Assembly: GCA_964387935.1 (NCBI GenBank)
Contig: CAYLZN010000001.1
Span: 38,710-102,709 of the forward strand
Reading direction: 5' to 3'
DNA: 64,000 bases
Source: CAYLZN01 sp964387935
GTDB taxonomy: Bacteria; Acidobacteriota; Vicinamibacteria; Vicinamibacterales; JAFNAJ01
Below the pieces are notes generated by a model, which saw only the letters and a list, made by a program, of their open reading frames with translations, did not search any database and was not told the DNA's origin. A program made the position numbers and the translations under genes. This document shows positions 36,119-45,901 of this stretch, one piece after another; within the stretch, counting starts at the first letter, position 1; every line of letters starts with the position of its first letter.

Positions 36119-39100
36119 ATGCGCCGCCTCCTGACACTGTCCGTCGCACTGCTCGCCGCGTTGCTCGTGCTGACGTTCGTGCTCCACACGACGCCAGCAC
36201 GCGGATTCGCGCGGGCGCGTGCGGAGGCCTGGCTGCGCGAACACGCCCGCCTGTCGGCGCACATCGGATCGCTGGACTACTCCCTGCGTCGCCTCCACGT
36301 CGAGGTCCGGGACGTGACCCTGGCCCCGGTGGACCGGCCAGAGGCGGTGTTTCTCCGGGCGGGCCGCATCTCGGTCGATATCGAGGGCTTTCCGTTCCTT
36401 GCTCCGTGGCGGCTGCGCGCGGCCGGGGCCGATCACCTTCACCTCTCCCTGCGCCGGGATGCGCAGGGCCGCCTCAACCTGCCGGAGTCGCGCGGCGGCG
36501 GAGACCCTCCGAGTGTCGCGTGGGTCGTGCCCGACGCCCTCGACGTGCGACATCTCACCTTCACGTACGAGGACGAGCGGGCGAGCCCGGCAGGGGGCGG
36601 CCCGATCGTCGAGGTCCCGGACGCGTCCTGGCACGCCCGCAGACGCGAACACGGGCTCGAGGGCATCTTCGCGGTGGAGGGCTTCGCCGCACTCAGGTTC
36701 GCCGACCGGTCACTGAGCGCGACAGGACTCCGGAGCCTGCTCCGTTGGGACGGGCGGTCGGTCCTGGCCCGCGACGTGACGGCGCTCCTCTGGCCGGCTG
36801 CGCCATCGGTGGCCCAGGGCCCCGTCCCGACGGCGCCCGCGCGCCTCGTGCCGTCCACCGGGACGAGCCCGCTGACCGCCTTGACAGGTACCGTGACGAT
36901 CGCCGGGGTGTTCGAGTCGCCGACGATCACGGCGGAGGGACGGGGCGACCTCACGCTCGACGCGTTCGAACGCTGGCTGTCGCTCCCATTCGATCTCGAC
37001 AGCCAGGGCACGATTCACTGGGCTGGCACGGTCACCGGTGACGTCGCCTCACCGACCGTGGACGCGACAGTGAGCGGGTCGGCCCTTTCGGCGCGAGGCG
37101 AGGACGGCCTCGCGCTGACGTCGGGGCTGCGGTTCGAAGACGGGACCCTCACCGTTCGCGGCACGCGCATCACACGTGGCGCCTCGACGATCGAGACGAC
37201 GGCGACGATTCCCACCGGGGCCGCGCCTGGCCCCGCTCGCGTCGAGGGCCGCTGGCAGGCGGTCCCGCTCGCCACCGTGCTCCACCACGTCGGCCGGCCA
37301 CTTCCTGGTGCGAGGGCGTGGCTCGACGGCAACATCGACGTGACGTGGCAAGGGTCCGACCTTCGTTCCGTGACGGGAGCGGCGACGAACCGCGTGCGGT
37401 CGACGGGCACCGTCGCCGAAGCGTCGCTGAACGGACAGGCGTCCTGGCGGGCCTCGGGAGGTCGGTGGACGCTGCGGCACGAGCACACGCTCGGGACGCT
37501 GCTGGTGGACGGCTCGGCCTCCGGCCCGCTCCCCGCGACGGCGGCCCACGACATCCCGCTCAACGGGCCTTTCAACGTCTCGAGTCCCGATCTGGCCGCC
37601 ACGCTCGTGGACCTGGCTCACCTGGGAATCCTGGCGCCGGCGGCGGCCGCGCGTGCGCAGGCCGGCAGCATGACGTTTCAGGGACACCTGGCCGGCACGC
37701 TTGGGCGGCCTGCGGTGGCGGGACCGGTCAGCGGGCAGGGCCTTCGGACCACGCTGACCCCGCGACCGGTTGCGCTCGAGGCGAACATCAGGCTCGACAC
37801 GACGGCGCTGGACGTGACGGGCGGCTCGCTGACGCAGGGGCCCAACGAGGTCACGCTGCAGGGTCGCCTCGCGTTCCGGGCCGGGACGTTGACCGGAACC
37901 GGAACCCTCGACATGTCCGACTTCGACCCGCTCTGGACGGCGTCGGACCTCCCGCGGCGCTGGCTCCCTCGGGGCCGGCTCACCGCGCGCGCGTCCGTCT
38001 CTGGCACGCTCCGAAGCCCGAACGCGGAAGCGGAGTTCTCGGGCTCGATGGGGCTCGGTGCCCTCGCCCCGTCGCCCGTCGGTGGACGCGTCCGACTCGT
38101 CAGAGAACGCCTCTTCCTCGACGACGTGGGTATCGATACGCCGGGCGGACGGGTCGATGCCGATGGCCAGGTCGACCTGGCGGATTCCTCGGGCCGATTC
38201 CTCGCGCGTGCCACGATCGACCTCGACGCAGCCGAGCGTCTCGGTCCTCTCGTGTCGCCGGACCCCTGGCCGCTCAGCGGCGCCTGGGCCGGCCGGGCCA
38301 CCGCCGAGGGGCGCCTCGACGATCTCGACGGGGCCGCCATCGAGGCACTCTTCGAACGCGTAGATGGTGCGGTATCCGGACTGCCCGTCGCCCTCGACGA
38401 GCCGGCACACCTGGCCCGGCAGGGCGACCACGTGGCCGTCACTCGCCTCGTGCTGCGCTCCAACGGGACGGTGCTCACGCTCGACGGCGCCCTTGGCCCC
38501 GACGAGCCGGGGATCACAATCGGTGCCGACGTGCGTCTCGAGGACATCGCGCCATGGACCTCCGCGGTCGAGGCCACAGCGAGGCCCGCCCTCGCAGGCG
38601 CGCTTCGCCTGGAAGCACAGGTGGGCGGTCGCCTGCGCGCACCGCGCATCGAGGCCACGCTGACCGGCCGCGAGCTTTCGCTCGGAGCGGACGACTGGCC
38701 ACCCCTGACGGGCGCCTCTCTCGATGCCCATGTCCAGGATGGACTCATCTCGGTGCGCCAGATGACCGGCACGTGGCAGGGGGCGTCCCTCGCCGCAACC
38801 GCCACGGTGCCCATCCGTCTGCTGGAACGGTGGCTGCCCCGCTCGTGGCACGGCGCGCTGCAGACGGTCTCCGGCCCGGCACGATTCGGCGGAGCGCTCA
38901 CGGGTCTGACGCCGGCAGCCCTGCAGTCCTTCGTGAGCCCGGAGACACTGGCCACGATCGGCGGCAGGGCGTCGATTCGCGTCTCGGCGGAAGCCGACGA
39001 GCTGAGTCTGGACGAACTGCGTGGCGAGGTCACCTTCGACTCCGCCGAGTTCGTCGTCGCACAAGTGCCAGTCAAGCAGAGCGTGCCCACGCGCCTCGTG

Positions 39101-42100
39101 CTCGCGGACAACCGGCTGCGCATCGACACGCTGCAGTGGGAGGGGCCCGGGACGACGATCACCGGCTTCGGGGGGCTGGCGTGGCCGCAGGGGGAGGCCA
39201 GGCTCGACGTGGCGATCGATGCGGGGGTCGATCTGCGCATGGCTTCCGTGTTCGTCCGGCCCGCAGCCACGGGCGGCCGTGCCGACGTCTCCGTGTCGTT
39301 TGCCGGCCCGGTGCGCGAGCCCCTCATCGAGGGTCGGGTGCTGGTCACCGACGGGGAATTCCGAAACCGGGACCCGCGGCTGGCGGTCACCGACGTCTCG
39401 GGCACGCTGCTCCTGATTGGCGATCGGCTGACGCTCGAGGCCGTGACGGGACAGGTGAACGGCGGGGCGCTCAGTGTCCAGGGCACCGCTCGCCTGGATG
39501 GCTGGTCGCTGGCCACGCTCGATCTGGCCGTCGCGGCGAAGGACGCCGCCGTCGAGTTCCCTCCAGGACTTCGAACCGAGGTCGTCGCGGACCTGCGCCT
39601 GACCAAATCGATGGCGAAGGAAGCGCCAGTCCTCAAGGGCACGGTGACGGCGCTGCGCGGCAGCTACCGCGAGCAGATGAACCTCACGGCGCAGCTGCTC
39701 GGTAGAAATAGGGGCCTCGGCTCGGCTGGAGACGCAGAGACGTCGGGAATCCTGGGCCGCATACGGCTCGACCTGGGCCTCGCCACGCTCGAGGACATCA
39801 GCGCCGAGAACAACTACGGGCGCGTCGAAGCCGGCGCCGCGTTGCGCGTCGGCGGCACGGTGGACAGTCCGACGCTCGCGGGCCGCATCTCGCTTCGACA
39901 GGGGGGCCTGGTGTTCCTTGGCGGAAACGTCTATCGGCTCGAGCGAGGCGCCATCGATTTCCGCGAGGGCCCACGCATCGAGCCCATCCTCGACGTGACC
40001 GCGCGGACGCAGGTCGGCCAATACAGCATCCAGCTGCAGGTCGATGGCCCGCCCACCGCCGTGCGTGCGGAACTCACGTCGGATCCCCCAGCCGACCAGA
40101 GCGATATCGTCTCGTTGCTGATGACGGGGCGGACGGTTGCCGATGGCGGACTCTCCACGCACGTGCTGAGCAGCCAGGTGCTCGGGTACCTGTCGGGCGA
40201 TCTCCTGAACGCCGCGGGACGCGTCGTCGGGCTCGATTCCGTGCGCCTCGATCGGGGTGTGTCACTCGACGAGCTGCGGTTCGATCCCACGATCATCGCC
40301 AGCGAGACCGAGCCGGAGTCGCGGCTGACGATCTCCAAGAACCTGACCCGCGACGTGGACGTGGTGCTGTCGCAGAACCTGGAGACCGGCAGACTGACGT
40401 GGATTGCCACCTGGCGACCCCGTCGCACGGTGGCGCTCCGCGTGCTTTCGCTGGACAACAAGGACCGCATCTACGAGTTTCGCCAGGAACTCGCACTGGG
40501 AGACGCTCCGGCAGCAACCGGCCCCACCGAGAGGACCACCCAACCCCGCGTCGCCGGCGTGGCGATCACGGGAGCGGACGCCGACCAGGCCGCGCTGCTG
40601 TCACGCCTGCAACTGAAAACGGGCAAGCGCTTCGACTTCTACCGGTGGCAAGACGACCGCGAACGCCTGCTGGCCTACTTCCAGGAGACGAATCGCTACG
40701 AGGCGAACGTCGCCTCCAGGCGCCGTGAAGTGTCGGGGGAAGGCGCGCTCCCTGGCGTCGAACTGCGCTACGAGGTACGCCCCGGCCTCCGGGGGCACAT
40801 CGCCGTTGAAGGCCTCACGCCCAGCGAGGCGCTGTTGCGCGAGATCCGGGCCGAGTGGACGCGGGCGGTGTTCGACGACTTCCTGGTCGAGGACGTGACC
40901 CGCATCGTCCGGCGAGCCCTGACCCGTGATGGCTTCCTGCGGGCCGACGTCACGACGTCGATAGAACAGCCTCCGCCGGGCACGCCCGGCGAGGGCACCA
41001 AGGTCCTTCGCGTCCGGGCCGTGCCGGGGCAGGCGACGGCCACGAGGCGAATCGAGTGGATGGGACACCAGGCCGTGGATGCCGCGCGGCTGGATGCCGC
41101 CGTCGAGCGGGCCGGGATCGCAGATGACATCTGGCAGGAGCCGGCACTGCTGGAGCCAGTCGTGCGGGACCTCTTCGTCGCCGAGGGCTACCCGGCGCCC
41201 GTCATCTCCGCGGGCCTGCCGCAGTTCGACGATGGTGCCGCCAGGTTGCCGGTGCGCATCGTCGAGGGCCCACAGGCCCGCCTGGGCGCCCTGACCTTCC
41301 GGGGCACGAGGTCGCTCGAACCCGACCTGCTGATGGCCCAGGCCGGCCTCGAAGGCGGGCGGCCCCTGACGCCCGCGGCCCTCGATCGGGCCCAGCGGAG
41401 CATCGAGACCGCGTACCTCCAGCGGGGTTTCGTGGCATCGCGCGTCGGCGTGGAGGCCACGGCGACTCCAGACGGCACCGTCGACGTCGTCATCGCGGTG
41501 GACGAGGGTCCGCAGAACGTGCTGCAGAGCGTGGAGATCGTCGGGGCGCGCCACACGCACCCCGGACTGGTGCGGCGGGCTCTCGGGCTCGAAGCCGATG
41601 CGCCGCTCGATCCCGACGCGCTGTTCGAGGCGCGTCGGCGATTGTACGAGACGGGCGCGTTCCGACAGGTGGACGTCGAGACGATCCCCGTGTCCGACGC
41701 CCGGGTCGTGCCCGAGACTGGCGCCCGGGAGCAGCCGGTGACTGCGCGGGTGACCGTGGACGAGTGGCCGTTGTGGCGGGTGCGGTACGGCCTGCAGGTG
41801 AACGACCTGTTCGATCCCGTGGACGGCGGCCGTGACGTCGGGCCGGGGTTCTCCGCCAACCTCGAGCGCGCCAACCTGCTCGGCCGCGCGGCCACGGTCG
41901 GCGCGTCGTTTCGGTATGAGCTCGAGCGGCAGGCCCTGCGCGGGTACCTGTCCGCGCCTCGCTTCTTCGACCTCCCGATCAGTTCGACCCTGTTCGCGCA
42001 GCAGGAGTGGGCCGAGCCCCGCGGGACGACAGATGTCCAGGCCGACATCACCACCCTGTCCTTCGAACAGCGATACCGCCTGCAGCGGCGCACACAAATC

Positions 42101-42769
42101 AACTATGGCGCGTTCTACCGGCGGACCATGACGTCGTTCGTCGACGAGTTCCTGGGCCCCGTGGAAGTGCTCGTCCGTTACGCCGGTCTGCTGTCGGCGG
42201 TCTCGTTCGACCGGCGGGACAATCCGTTCGACACGCGCCGCGGGTGGTTCCACGCCTCGTCGCTCAAGTACTCGCCGGGCCAGTTCGGATCGGACCTGAA
42301 GTTCGTACGCTGGCTCACCCAGCAGTCGTTCTACAAGGAAGTGGGCCCCGGCCTCGTTCTGGCCTGGAACGGGCTGCTCGGCCTGGCGGACGGCTTCGGC
42401 CAGGACATCGTCCCTGACGAGCGGTTCTACGCAGGTGGTGGCTCCAGCGTGCGGGGCTACAAGGACGACAGCCTCGGCCCGCGCGACATCTTCGAGGTCA
42501 ACATCGGCGGCGAAGCCCTCGTCGTGCTCAACCACGAGCTCCGCTTCCCGATCTGGAATCGCTTCAGCGGCGTGGCGTTCCTCGACGCGGGAAACGCGTT
42601 TGCCGAGCCTTCACGGATCGTGCTGGGCGAGCTCGAGGTGGGCACGGGCCTGGGTCTGCGGGTCGGCACGCCGATCGGCCTGCTGCGCTTCGACTTCGGG
42701 GTGCCGGTTTCGCGAGGTGGGGGCCTGGGCGCAGGGCGTCTGCACTTCTCGTTCGGACAAGTGTTCTGA
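36119..42769 (+). CDS. TamB-BamA fusion: inner-membrane-anchored TamB-like protein with POTRA/Omp85 barrel
   Basis: 2216 residues in one frame. An N-terminal signal anchor (TLSVALLAALLVLTFVL) is followed by about 1450 residues of beta-rich AsmA/TamB-type sequence, ending with the TamB C-terminal domain (SDPPADQSDIVSLLMTGRTV near residue 1325). From about 1478 POTRA-like domains follow (VEGLTPSEALLREI, LTFRGTRSLEPDLLMAQAGL, VEIVGARHTHPGLVRRAL), and from about 1885 an Omp85 barrel (GFSANLERANLLGRAATVG, FYAGGGSSVRGYKDD with the conserved VRGY loop, and a terminal LHFSFGQVF). TamA and TamB are usually two proteins spanning the envelope for outer-membrane protein or lipid traffic; here one chain does both. 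Confidence 0.9.
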   Translation: MRRLLTLSVALLAALLVLTFVLHTTPARGFARARAEAWLREHARLSAHIGSLDYSLRRLHVEVRDVTLAPVDRPEAVFLRAGRISVDIEGFPFLAPWRLRAAGADHLHLSLRRDAQGRLNLPESRGGGDPPSVAWVVPDALDVRHLTFTYEDERASPAGGGPIVEVPDASWHARRREHGLEGIFAVEGFAALRFADRSLSATGLRSLLRWDGRSVLARDVTALLWPAAPSVAQGPVPTAPARLVPSTGTSPLTALTGTVTIAGVFESPTITAEGRGDLTLDAFERWLSLPFDLDSQGTIHWAGTVTGDVASPTVDATVSGSALSARGEDGLALTSGLRFEDGTLTVRGTRITRGASTIETTATIPTGAAPGPARVEGRWQAVPLATVLHHVGRPLPGARAWLDGNIDVTWQGSDLRSVTGAATNRVRSTGTVAEASLNGQASWRASGGRWTLRHEHTLGTLLVDGSASGPLPATAAHDIPLNGPFNVSSPDLAATLVDLAHLGILAPAAAARAQAGSMTFQGHLAGTLGRPAVAGPVSGQGLRTTLTPRPVALEANIRLDTTALDVTGGSLTQGPNEVTLQGRLAFRAGTLTGTGTLDMSDFDPLWTASDLPRRWLPRGRLTARASVSGTLRSPNAEAEFSGSMGLGALAPSPVGGRVRLVRERLFLDDVGIDTPGGRVDADGQVDLADSSGRFLARATIDLDAAERLGPLVSPDPWPLSGAWAGRATAEGRLDDLDGAAIEALFERVDGAVSGLPVALDEPAHLARQGDHVAVTRLVLRSNGTVLTLDGALGPDEPGITIGADVRLEDIAPWTSAVEATARPALAGALRLEAQVGGRLRAPRIEATLTGRELSLGADDWPPLTGASLDAHVQDGLISVRQMTGTWQGASLAATATVPIRLLERWLPRSWHGALQTVSGPARFGGALTGLTPAALQSFVSPETLATIGGRASIRVSAEADELSLDELRGEVTFDSAEFVVAQVPVKQSVPTRLVLADNRLRIDTLQWEGPGTTITGFGGLAWPQGEARLDVAIDAGVDLRMASVFVRPAATGGRADVSVSFAGPVREPLIEGRVLVTDGEFRNRDPRLAVTDVSGTLLLIGDRLTLEAVTGQVNGGALSVQGTARLDGWSLATLDLAVAAKDAAVEFPPGLRTEVVADLRLTKSMAKEAPVLKGTVTALRGSYREQMNLTAQLLGRNRGLGSAGDAETSGILGRIRLDLGLATLEDISAENNYGRVEAGAALRVGGTVDSPTLAGRISLRQGGLVFLGGNVYRLERGAIDFREGPRIEPILDVTARTQVGQYSIQLQVDGPPTAVRAELTSDPPADQSDIVSLLMTGRTVADGGLSTHVLSSQVLGYLSGDLLNAAGRVVGLDSVRLDRGVSLDELRFDPTIIASETEPESRLTISKNLTRDVDVVLSQNLETGRLTWIATWRPRRTVALRVLSLDNKDRIYEFRQELALGDAPAATGPTERTTQPRVAGVAITGADADQAALLSRLQLKTGKRFDFYRWQDDRERLLAYFQETNRYEANVASRRREVSGEGALPGVELRYEVRPGLRGHIAVEGLTPSEALLREIRAEWTRAVFDDFLVEDVTRIVRRALTRDGFLRADVTTSIEQPPPGTPGEGTKVLRVRAVPGQATATRRIEWMGHQAVDAARLDAAVERAGIADDIWQEPALLEPVVRDLFVAEGYPAPVISAGLPQFDDGAARLPVRIVEGPQARLGALTFRGTRSLEPDLLMAQAGLEGGRPLTPAALDRAQRSIETAYLQRGFVASRVGVEATATPDGTVDVVIAVDEGPQNVLQSVEIVGARHTHPGLVRRALGLEADAPLDPDALFEARRRLYETGAFRQVDVETIPVSDARVVPETGAREQPVTARVTVDEWPLWRVRYGLQVNDLFDPVDGGRDVGPGFSANLERANLLGRAATVGASFRYELERQALRGYLSAPRFFDLPISSTLFAQQEWAEPRGTTDVQADITTLSFEQRYRLQRRTQINYGAFYRRTMTSFVDEFLGPVEVLVRYAGLLSAVSFDRRDNPFDTRRGWFHASSLKYSPGQFGSDLKFVRWLTQQSFYKEVGPGLVLAWNGLLGLADGFGQDIVPDERFYAGGGSSVRGYKDDSLGPRDIFEVNIGGEALVVLNHELRFPIWNRFSGVAFLDAGNAFAEPSRIVLGELEVGTGLGLRVGTPIGLLRFDFGVPVSRGGGLGAGRLHFSFGQVF

Positions 42770-42780
42770 GAGCCAATTCA

Positions 42781-42815
42781 GGCTCAAGGCTCAGGGCTCA
42801 GGGCTCGAGGCTCAG
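42781..42815 (+). repeat. Heptanucleotide array, GGCTCAG family (5 units)
   Basis: GGCTCAA, GGCTCAG, GGCTCAG, GGCTCGA, GGCTCAG between the convergent TamB-BamA and TPR genes, ending two bases before the TPR stop codon. Confidence 0.9.
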
Positions 42816-42817
42816 GG

Positions 42818-43426
42818 TTAGCGGATCGTCTTCAGGATCGTCTGGATCTGCGGGCGCTCGGGCGCGTTGGGCGCGAGCGTCGTGAAGGCCCGCAGGTGAT
42901 TCACCATCCGGTCCGTACGACGGATCTTGCTGTACGCGAGTCCGGCGTAGTAGTGCGCGTAGGCATCGTTGCCGTCGAGTTGCGTGGCCGTCTCGAGCGC
43001 CTGAGCCGCTTCTGCGAACTGCTCCTTGAGGCTGAGCACCAGGCCCAGTTGATACTGGGCGTGGAAGCTGTCCGGACCGATCTCGGCCGCCTTCCGGGCG
43101 AGCGCCAGCGCGCCATCGCGATCCCCCTCGAGCACGGCGACGGCGGACCGCCCGACGAACGTCAGCGGGTCGGCCTCGTCGCCCCGGTCGAGTCTCCGGA
43201 ACGCCGTCTTCGCCTCGTCGGCCCGATCGAGCCGTGACAGGCTGTGGCCCGCGAGATACAGCTCCGCAGGCGGGGCCTCGTCACCTTTTGCCGTCACAAC
43301 GTCCACGACCTGCTGGTACTTCCCGGCTTCGAACAGGGCGCGGGGTGACTGTTCGATCCCGGTGACCGGAACGGGCACCACCAGACCGATCGCGAGCATG
43401 ACACCGACCAGTGCACGAGTCAGCAT
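42818..43426 (-). CDS. Exported TPR-like protein
   Basis: 202 residues from ATG 43426, with GGAGG just upstream; the longer frame is rejected because it has no signal peptide. MLTRALVGVMLAIGLVVPVPVTG is a signal peptide and the rest consists of TPR-like helices (APPAELYLAGHSLSRLDRADEAKTAF, FHAQYQLGLVLSLKEQF, NDAYAHYYAGLAYSKI). Probable periplasmic scaffold. Divergent from the esterase of the ATP-grasp cluster. Confidence 0.8.
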   Translation of the reverse strand: MLTRALVGVMLAIGLVVPVPVTGIEQSPRALFEAGKYQQVVDVVTAKGDEAPPAELYLAGHSLSRLDRADEAKTAFRRLDRGDEADPLTFVGRSAVAVLEGDRDGALALARKAAEIGPDSFHAQYQLGLVLSLKEQFAEAAQALETATQLDGNDAYAHYYAGLAYSKIRRTDRMVNHLRAFTTLAPNAPERPQIQTILKTIR

Positions 43427-43575
43427 GAAACCTCCAGGAGCAGACCGGGCTCGAGGCCCGGAGTCGATGAAGATGTGGCAGGACACACGGCAGTCCCCCC
43501 ATAATAGCGGCGATTCGGGCGAGGGGTGCAATCCGCCAGGACCGCCGCGCCGGGAAGGGACACGGGACCGCTGCC

Positions 43576-44304
43576 ATGAAGATCGACTACCACCGCTGGT
43601 TCTCTCACCGCCTCGGCCGCGAGATGGGCGTCGCGGTGTTCGGCCACTGGGGTCCGCCCCTGCTGACGTTCCCGACGAGCGGGGGCAACGAGTGGGAGTA
43701 CCAGGACCAGAGCCTCGTCGGGATGCTGAGTCCCTTCGTGGACGCCGGCCGCCTCAAGATCTTCAGCATCAACGCCAACAGCAGCGAGTCGTTCTACAAC
43801 AAAGGCGCGCACCCGTACCACCGGAGCTGGATGCAGCGCATGTATGACGAGTATTTGACCGCGGAGGTCGTCCCGTTCATCCACACCCACTGCCAGTCGT
43901 GGTTGCCGATAGCGACGATGGGCGCCTCGCTCGGGGCGTACCACGCGGCCAATTCGCTCTTCAAGCACCCCGACGTCTTCAAGCGCTGCTTTGCGCTCTC
44001 GGGCGTGTACGACATGAAGAGCTTCATGAACGGGATGTACGACGACAACTTCTACTTCAACAACCCCGTGGACTACATGGCCAACCTGGCCGACCCGTGG
44101 TTCTACGAGCAGTTGTCGTCCTGCGACATCCACCTGGTCACCGGCAACGGCCCCTGGGAGGACAGTTCCTCGACCTATCGCCTGAGCGGGATCCTGTCGA
44201 GCAAGGGCATCCGCCATTTCCTCGACGACTGGGGCCACCAGGGTGGCCACGACTGGCCCTACTGGAAGCACCAGATGTGGGAGTACGTGAGCCGGTTGTA
44301 TTGA
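43576..44304 (+). CDS. Esterase-like alpha/beta hydrolase of the ATP-grasp cluster
   Basis: 242 residues, no signal peptide. LLTFPTSGGNEWEYQDQ is the oxyanion region, TMGASLGAYHAANS carries the Ser nucleophile, and WGHQGGHDWPYWKHQMW supplies the catalytic His and shows the aromatic C-terminus of this esterase subgroup (putative esterase, D family). Convergent with the amide-ligase operon, from which it is separated only by a heptanucleotide array. Such esterases recur next to ATP-grasp ligase operons, so a role in releasing or trimming the product is plausible but unproved. Confidence 0.8.
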   Translation: MKIDYHRWFSHRLGREMGVAVFGHWGPPLLTFPTSGGNEWEYQDQSLVGMLSPFVDAGRLKIFSINANSSESFYNKGAHPYHRSWMQRMYDEYLTAEVVPFIHTHCQSWLPIATMGASLGAYHAANSLFKHPDVFKRCFALSGVYDMKSFMNGMYDDNFYFNNPVDYMANLADPWFYEQLSSCDIHLVTGNGPWEDSSSTYRLSGILSSKGIRHFLDDWGHQGGHDWPYWKHQMWEYVSRLY

Positions 44305-44309
44305 GAGCG

Positions 44310-44351
44310 GGCTCAGGGCTCGAGGCTCAGGGCTCAGGGCTCAGGGCTCAG
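44310..44351 (+). repeat. Heptanucleotide array, GGCTCAG family (6 units)
   Basis: Six 7-mers, five of them exactly GGCTCAG and one GGCTCGA, between the convergent ends of the esterase and the PGM1-like ligase genes. Confidence 0.92.
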
Positions 44352-44357
44352 GGCCTG

Positions 44358-45890
44358 TCAGTGTCCCGCGACGGCCTCGGCGTCCAGCACCTCGAGCGTG
44401 TGCTCGTACAGTTGCCATGCCTCTTCGGGACTGTTGGCGATGGCCGTCAGCCCCAGTTTGCCGAACTCGGACAGCGCCCCGATCAGGTGGAACAGCACGC
44501 CAGACTCCGTGCGATGGCTGTAGTGCAGCCCATTGAGCGTGACGATATCGAACAGGTCCTCGGGCAGAATGCCGCGATAGCGATTCGAGCGCAGGTTGTC
44601 GGTCGCGAGGTAGTACTTCGGACGGCCGGACAGGGAGAGGAAGTTCCCTGACTCGACGTCGAGATCCCCACCCGTGAGGAACTTCAGCGCGAGGAACGGG
44701 TGCGTGGTCCCCACCACGCGCAGGTTGATCTCGAGGGCGGTGATGCGCCACGGGTCGGCCGGCGCATTGCGCGAGGCGAGGAAATCGACTCCGTAGCGAC
44801 TGACGGCACCCTCGCGGACCAGCACCTCGCCGATGCGGAACCCGGCTTGCGTGATGGCCTGTCGATAGCTCTCGTCCGCCGGGAACCTGCAGCCCAGATA
44901 CACCTGGCCCGAGTCGCCGCCCAGGATCTGATCGTGGGTGGAGATGAGCAGTACTTCCTGGTGCGGGCTCGTGCGGAACTGCGCGCTCGGCGAGGTCTTC
45001 TCCTCCCCCTCGATCATCTCCTCGACGATGCCCTCCATGCGCCGGAACTTCTGGAAGTATTTCTCCATCGACTCGGTGCCGACGGAGAATTGCAGCGTCT
45101 GGAGCCCGTCGTAGAGCGCAGAGCGATCGCGTGCCTCAGGATAGCGGAAGATCGCGTTACCCTCTCCGGAGAAGCTGTCGTTCAGCTTGATCACGGCCCG
45201 CCGAATCTCCGGCCGCTGCTGCCGGAGGTCCTCGAGGGCGCCGACGACTTCGTGCTCGTCCTTGACGTCCTCGAACCCGGCCGCGCACTCGACGCCGGCC
45301 TGCTTGAAGACCTTCCGGCTGCCCGACTTGGTCCCGAGATACGTCAGCCCAGGGTCGAGTCCGTTGAGCGGGATGCCGAGCAGGACGGCAAGCTTGCGCT
45401 CGAGGGGCGTCGCGTTGAACACCGTGAGGTACGCCGTGGACGGGTCGTGGATCGCGTTCCGGATGCGCTGGAGCAGCCGCGGGCGCTCGAGAACCTTCTG
45501 CGTGAGCGACCGGGGCGACGCGTCGTACGCGCACAGCATGGTCAGGCGCGCACGCGCATGGCTCGCCGGCACGCCGGCCAGCAGGTGCAGGTAGTAGTCG
45601 AGGATCAGCGGGTGCACGGGCTGTGACGTCACGTAGATGACGTGCGCGCGGGGGTTGCGCAACCGGATCAGCAGGAACAGGAGGCGCTCCTCGTAGAAGC
45701 TGACGCCGTCGAGCTTCTGCAGCTCGTCCTGGTCGAGGGTGAGTGAGGGCACGATCACCGACGTGCACGGCTTGTCGACCGTCGCCATCATCGCGTCCCA
45801 GACGTCGGTCAGCCTGGGCTTGAGCGACTCGAAGCGGTCGAGTTCCTCTTCGATCGGCAACTGCGAGGCGAACGGGGGTTTGGGCTGCAC
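44358..45890 (-). CDS. ATP-grasp peptide ligase, PGM1-related
   Basis: 510 residues from GTG 45890. The N-terminal half (VIVPSLTLDQDELQKLDGVSFYEERLLFLLIRLRNP) and the ATP-grasp part (RRAVIKLNDSFSGEGNAIFRY, then ALEINLRVVGTTHPF with metal-binding Glu and Asn) match proteins annotated as related to PGM1, the peptide ligase of pheganomycin synthesis. Expected to form an amide bond with ATP consumption via an acyl phosphate. Last gene of the operon, 11 bases after the amidotransferase gene. Confidence 0.8.
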   Translation of the reverse strand: MQPKPPFASQLPIEEELDRFESLKPRLTDVWDAMMATVDKPCTSVIVPSLTLDQDELQKLDGVSFYEERLLFLLIRLRNPRAHVIYVTSQPVHPLILDYYLHLLAGVPASHARARLTMLCAYDASPRSLTQKVLERPRLLQRIRNAIHDPSTAYLTVFNATPLERKLAVLLGIPLNGLDPGLTYLGTKSGSRKVFKQAGVECAAGFEDVKDEHEVVGALEDLRQQRPEIRRAVIKLNDSFSGEGNAIFRYPEARDRSALYDGLQTLQFSVGTESMEKYFQKFRRMEGIVEEMIEGEEKTSPSAQFRTSPHQEVLLISTHDQILGGDSGQVYLGCRFPADESYRQAITQAGFRIGEVLVREGAVSRYGVDFLASRNAPADPWRITALEINLRVVGTTHPFLALKFLTGGDLDVESGNFLSLSGRPKYYLATDNLRSNRYRGILPEDLFDIVTLNGLHYSHRTESGVLFHLIGALSEFGKLGLTAIANSPEEAWQLYEHTLEVLDAEAVAGH

Positions 45891-45901
45891 GGGGTCCAGG
45901 C

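Noticed and set aside
37049..40162. 1037-residue minus-strand frame inside the TamB-BamA gene
   Set aside because: Composition is that of an antisense shadow, and the plus-strand frame is a complete recognisable protein.
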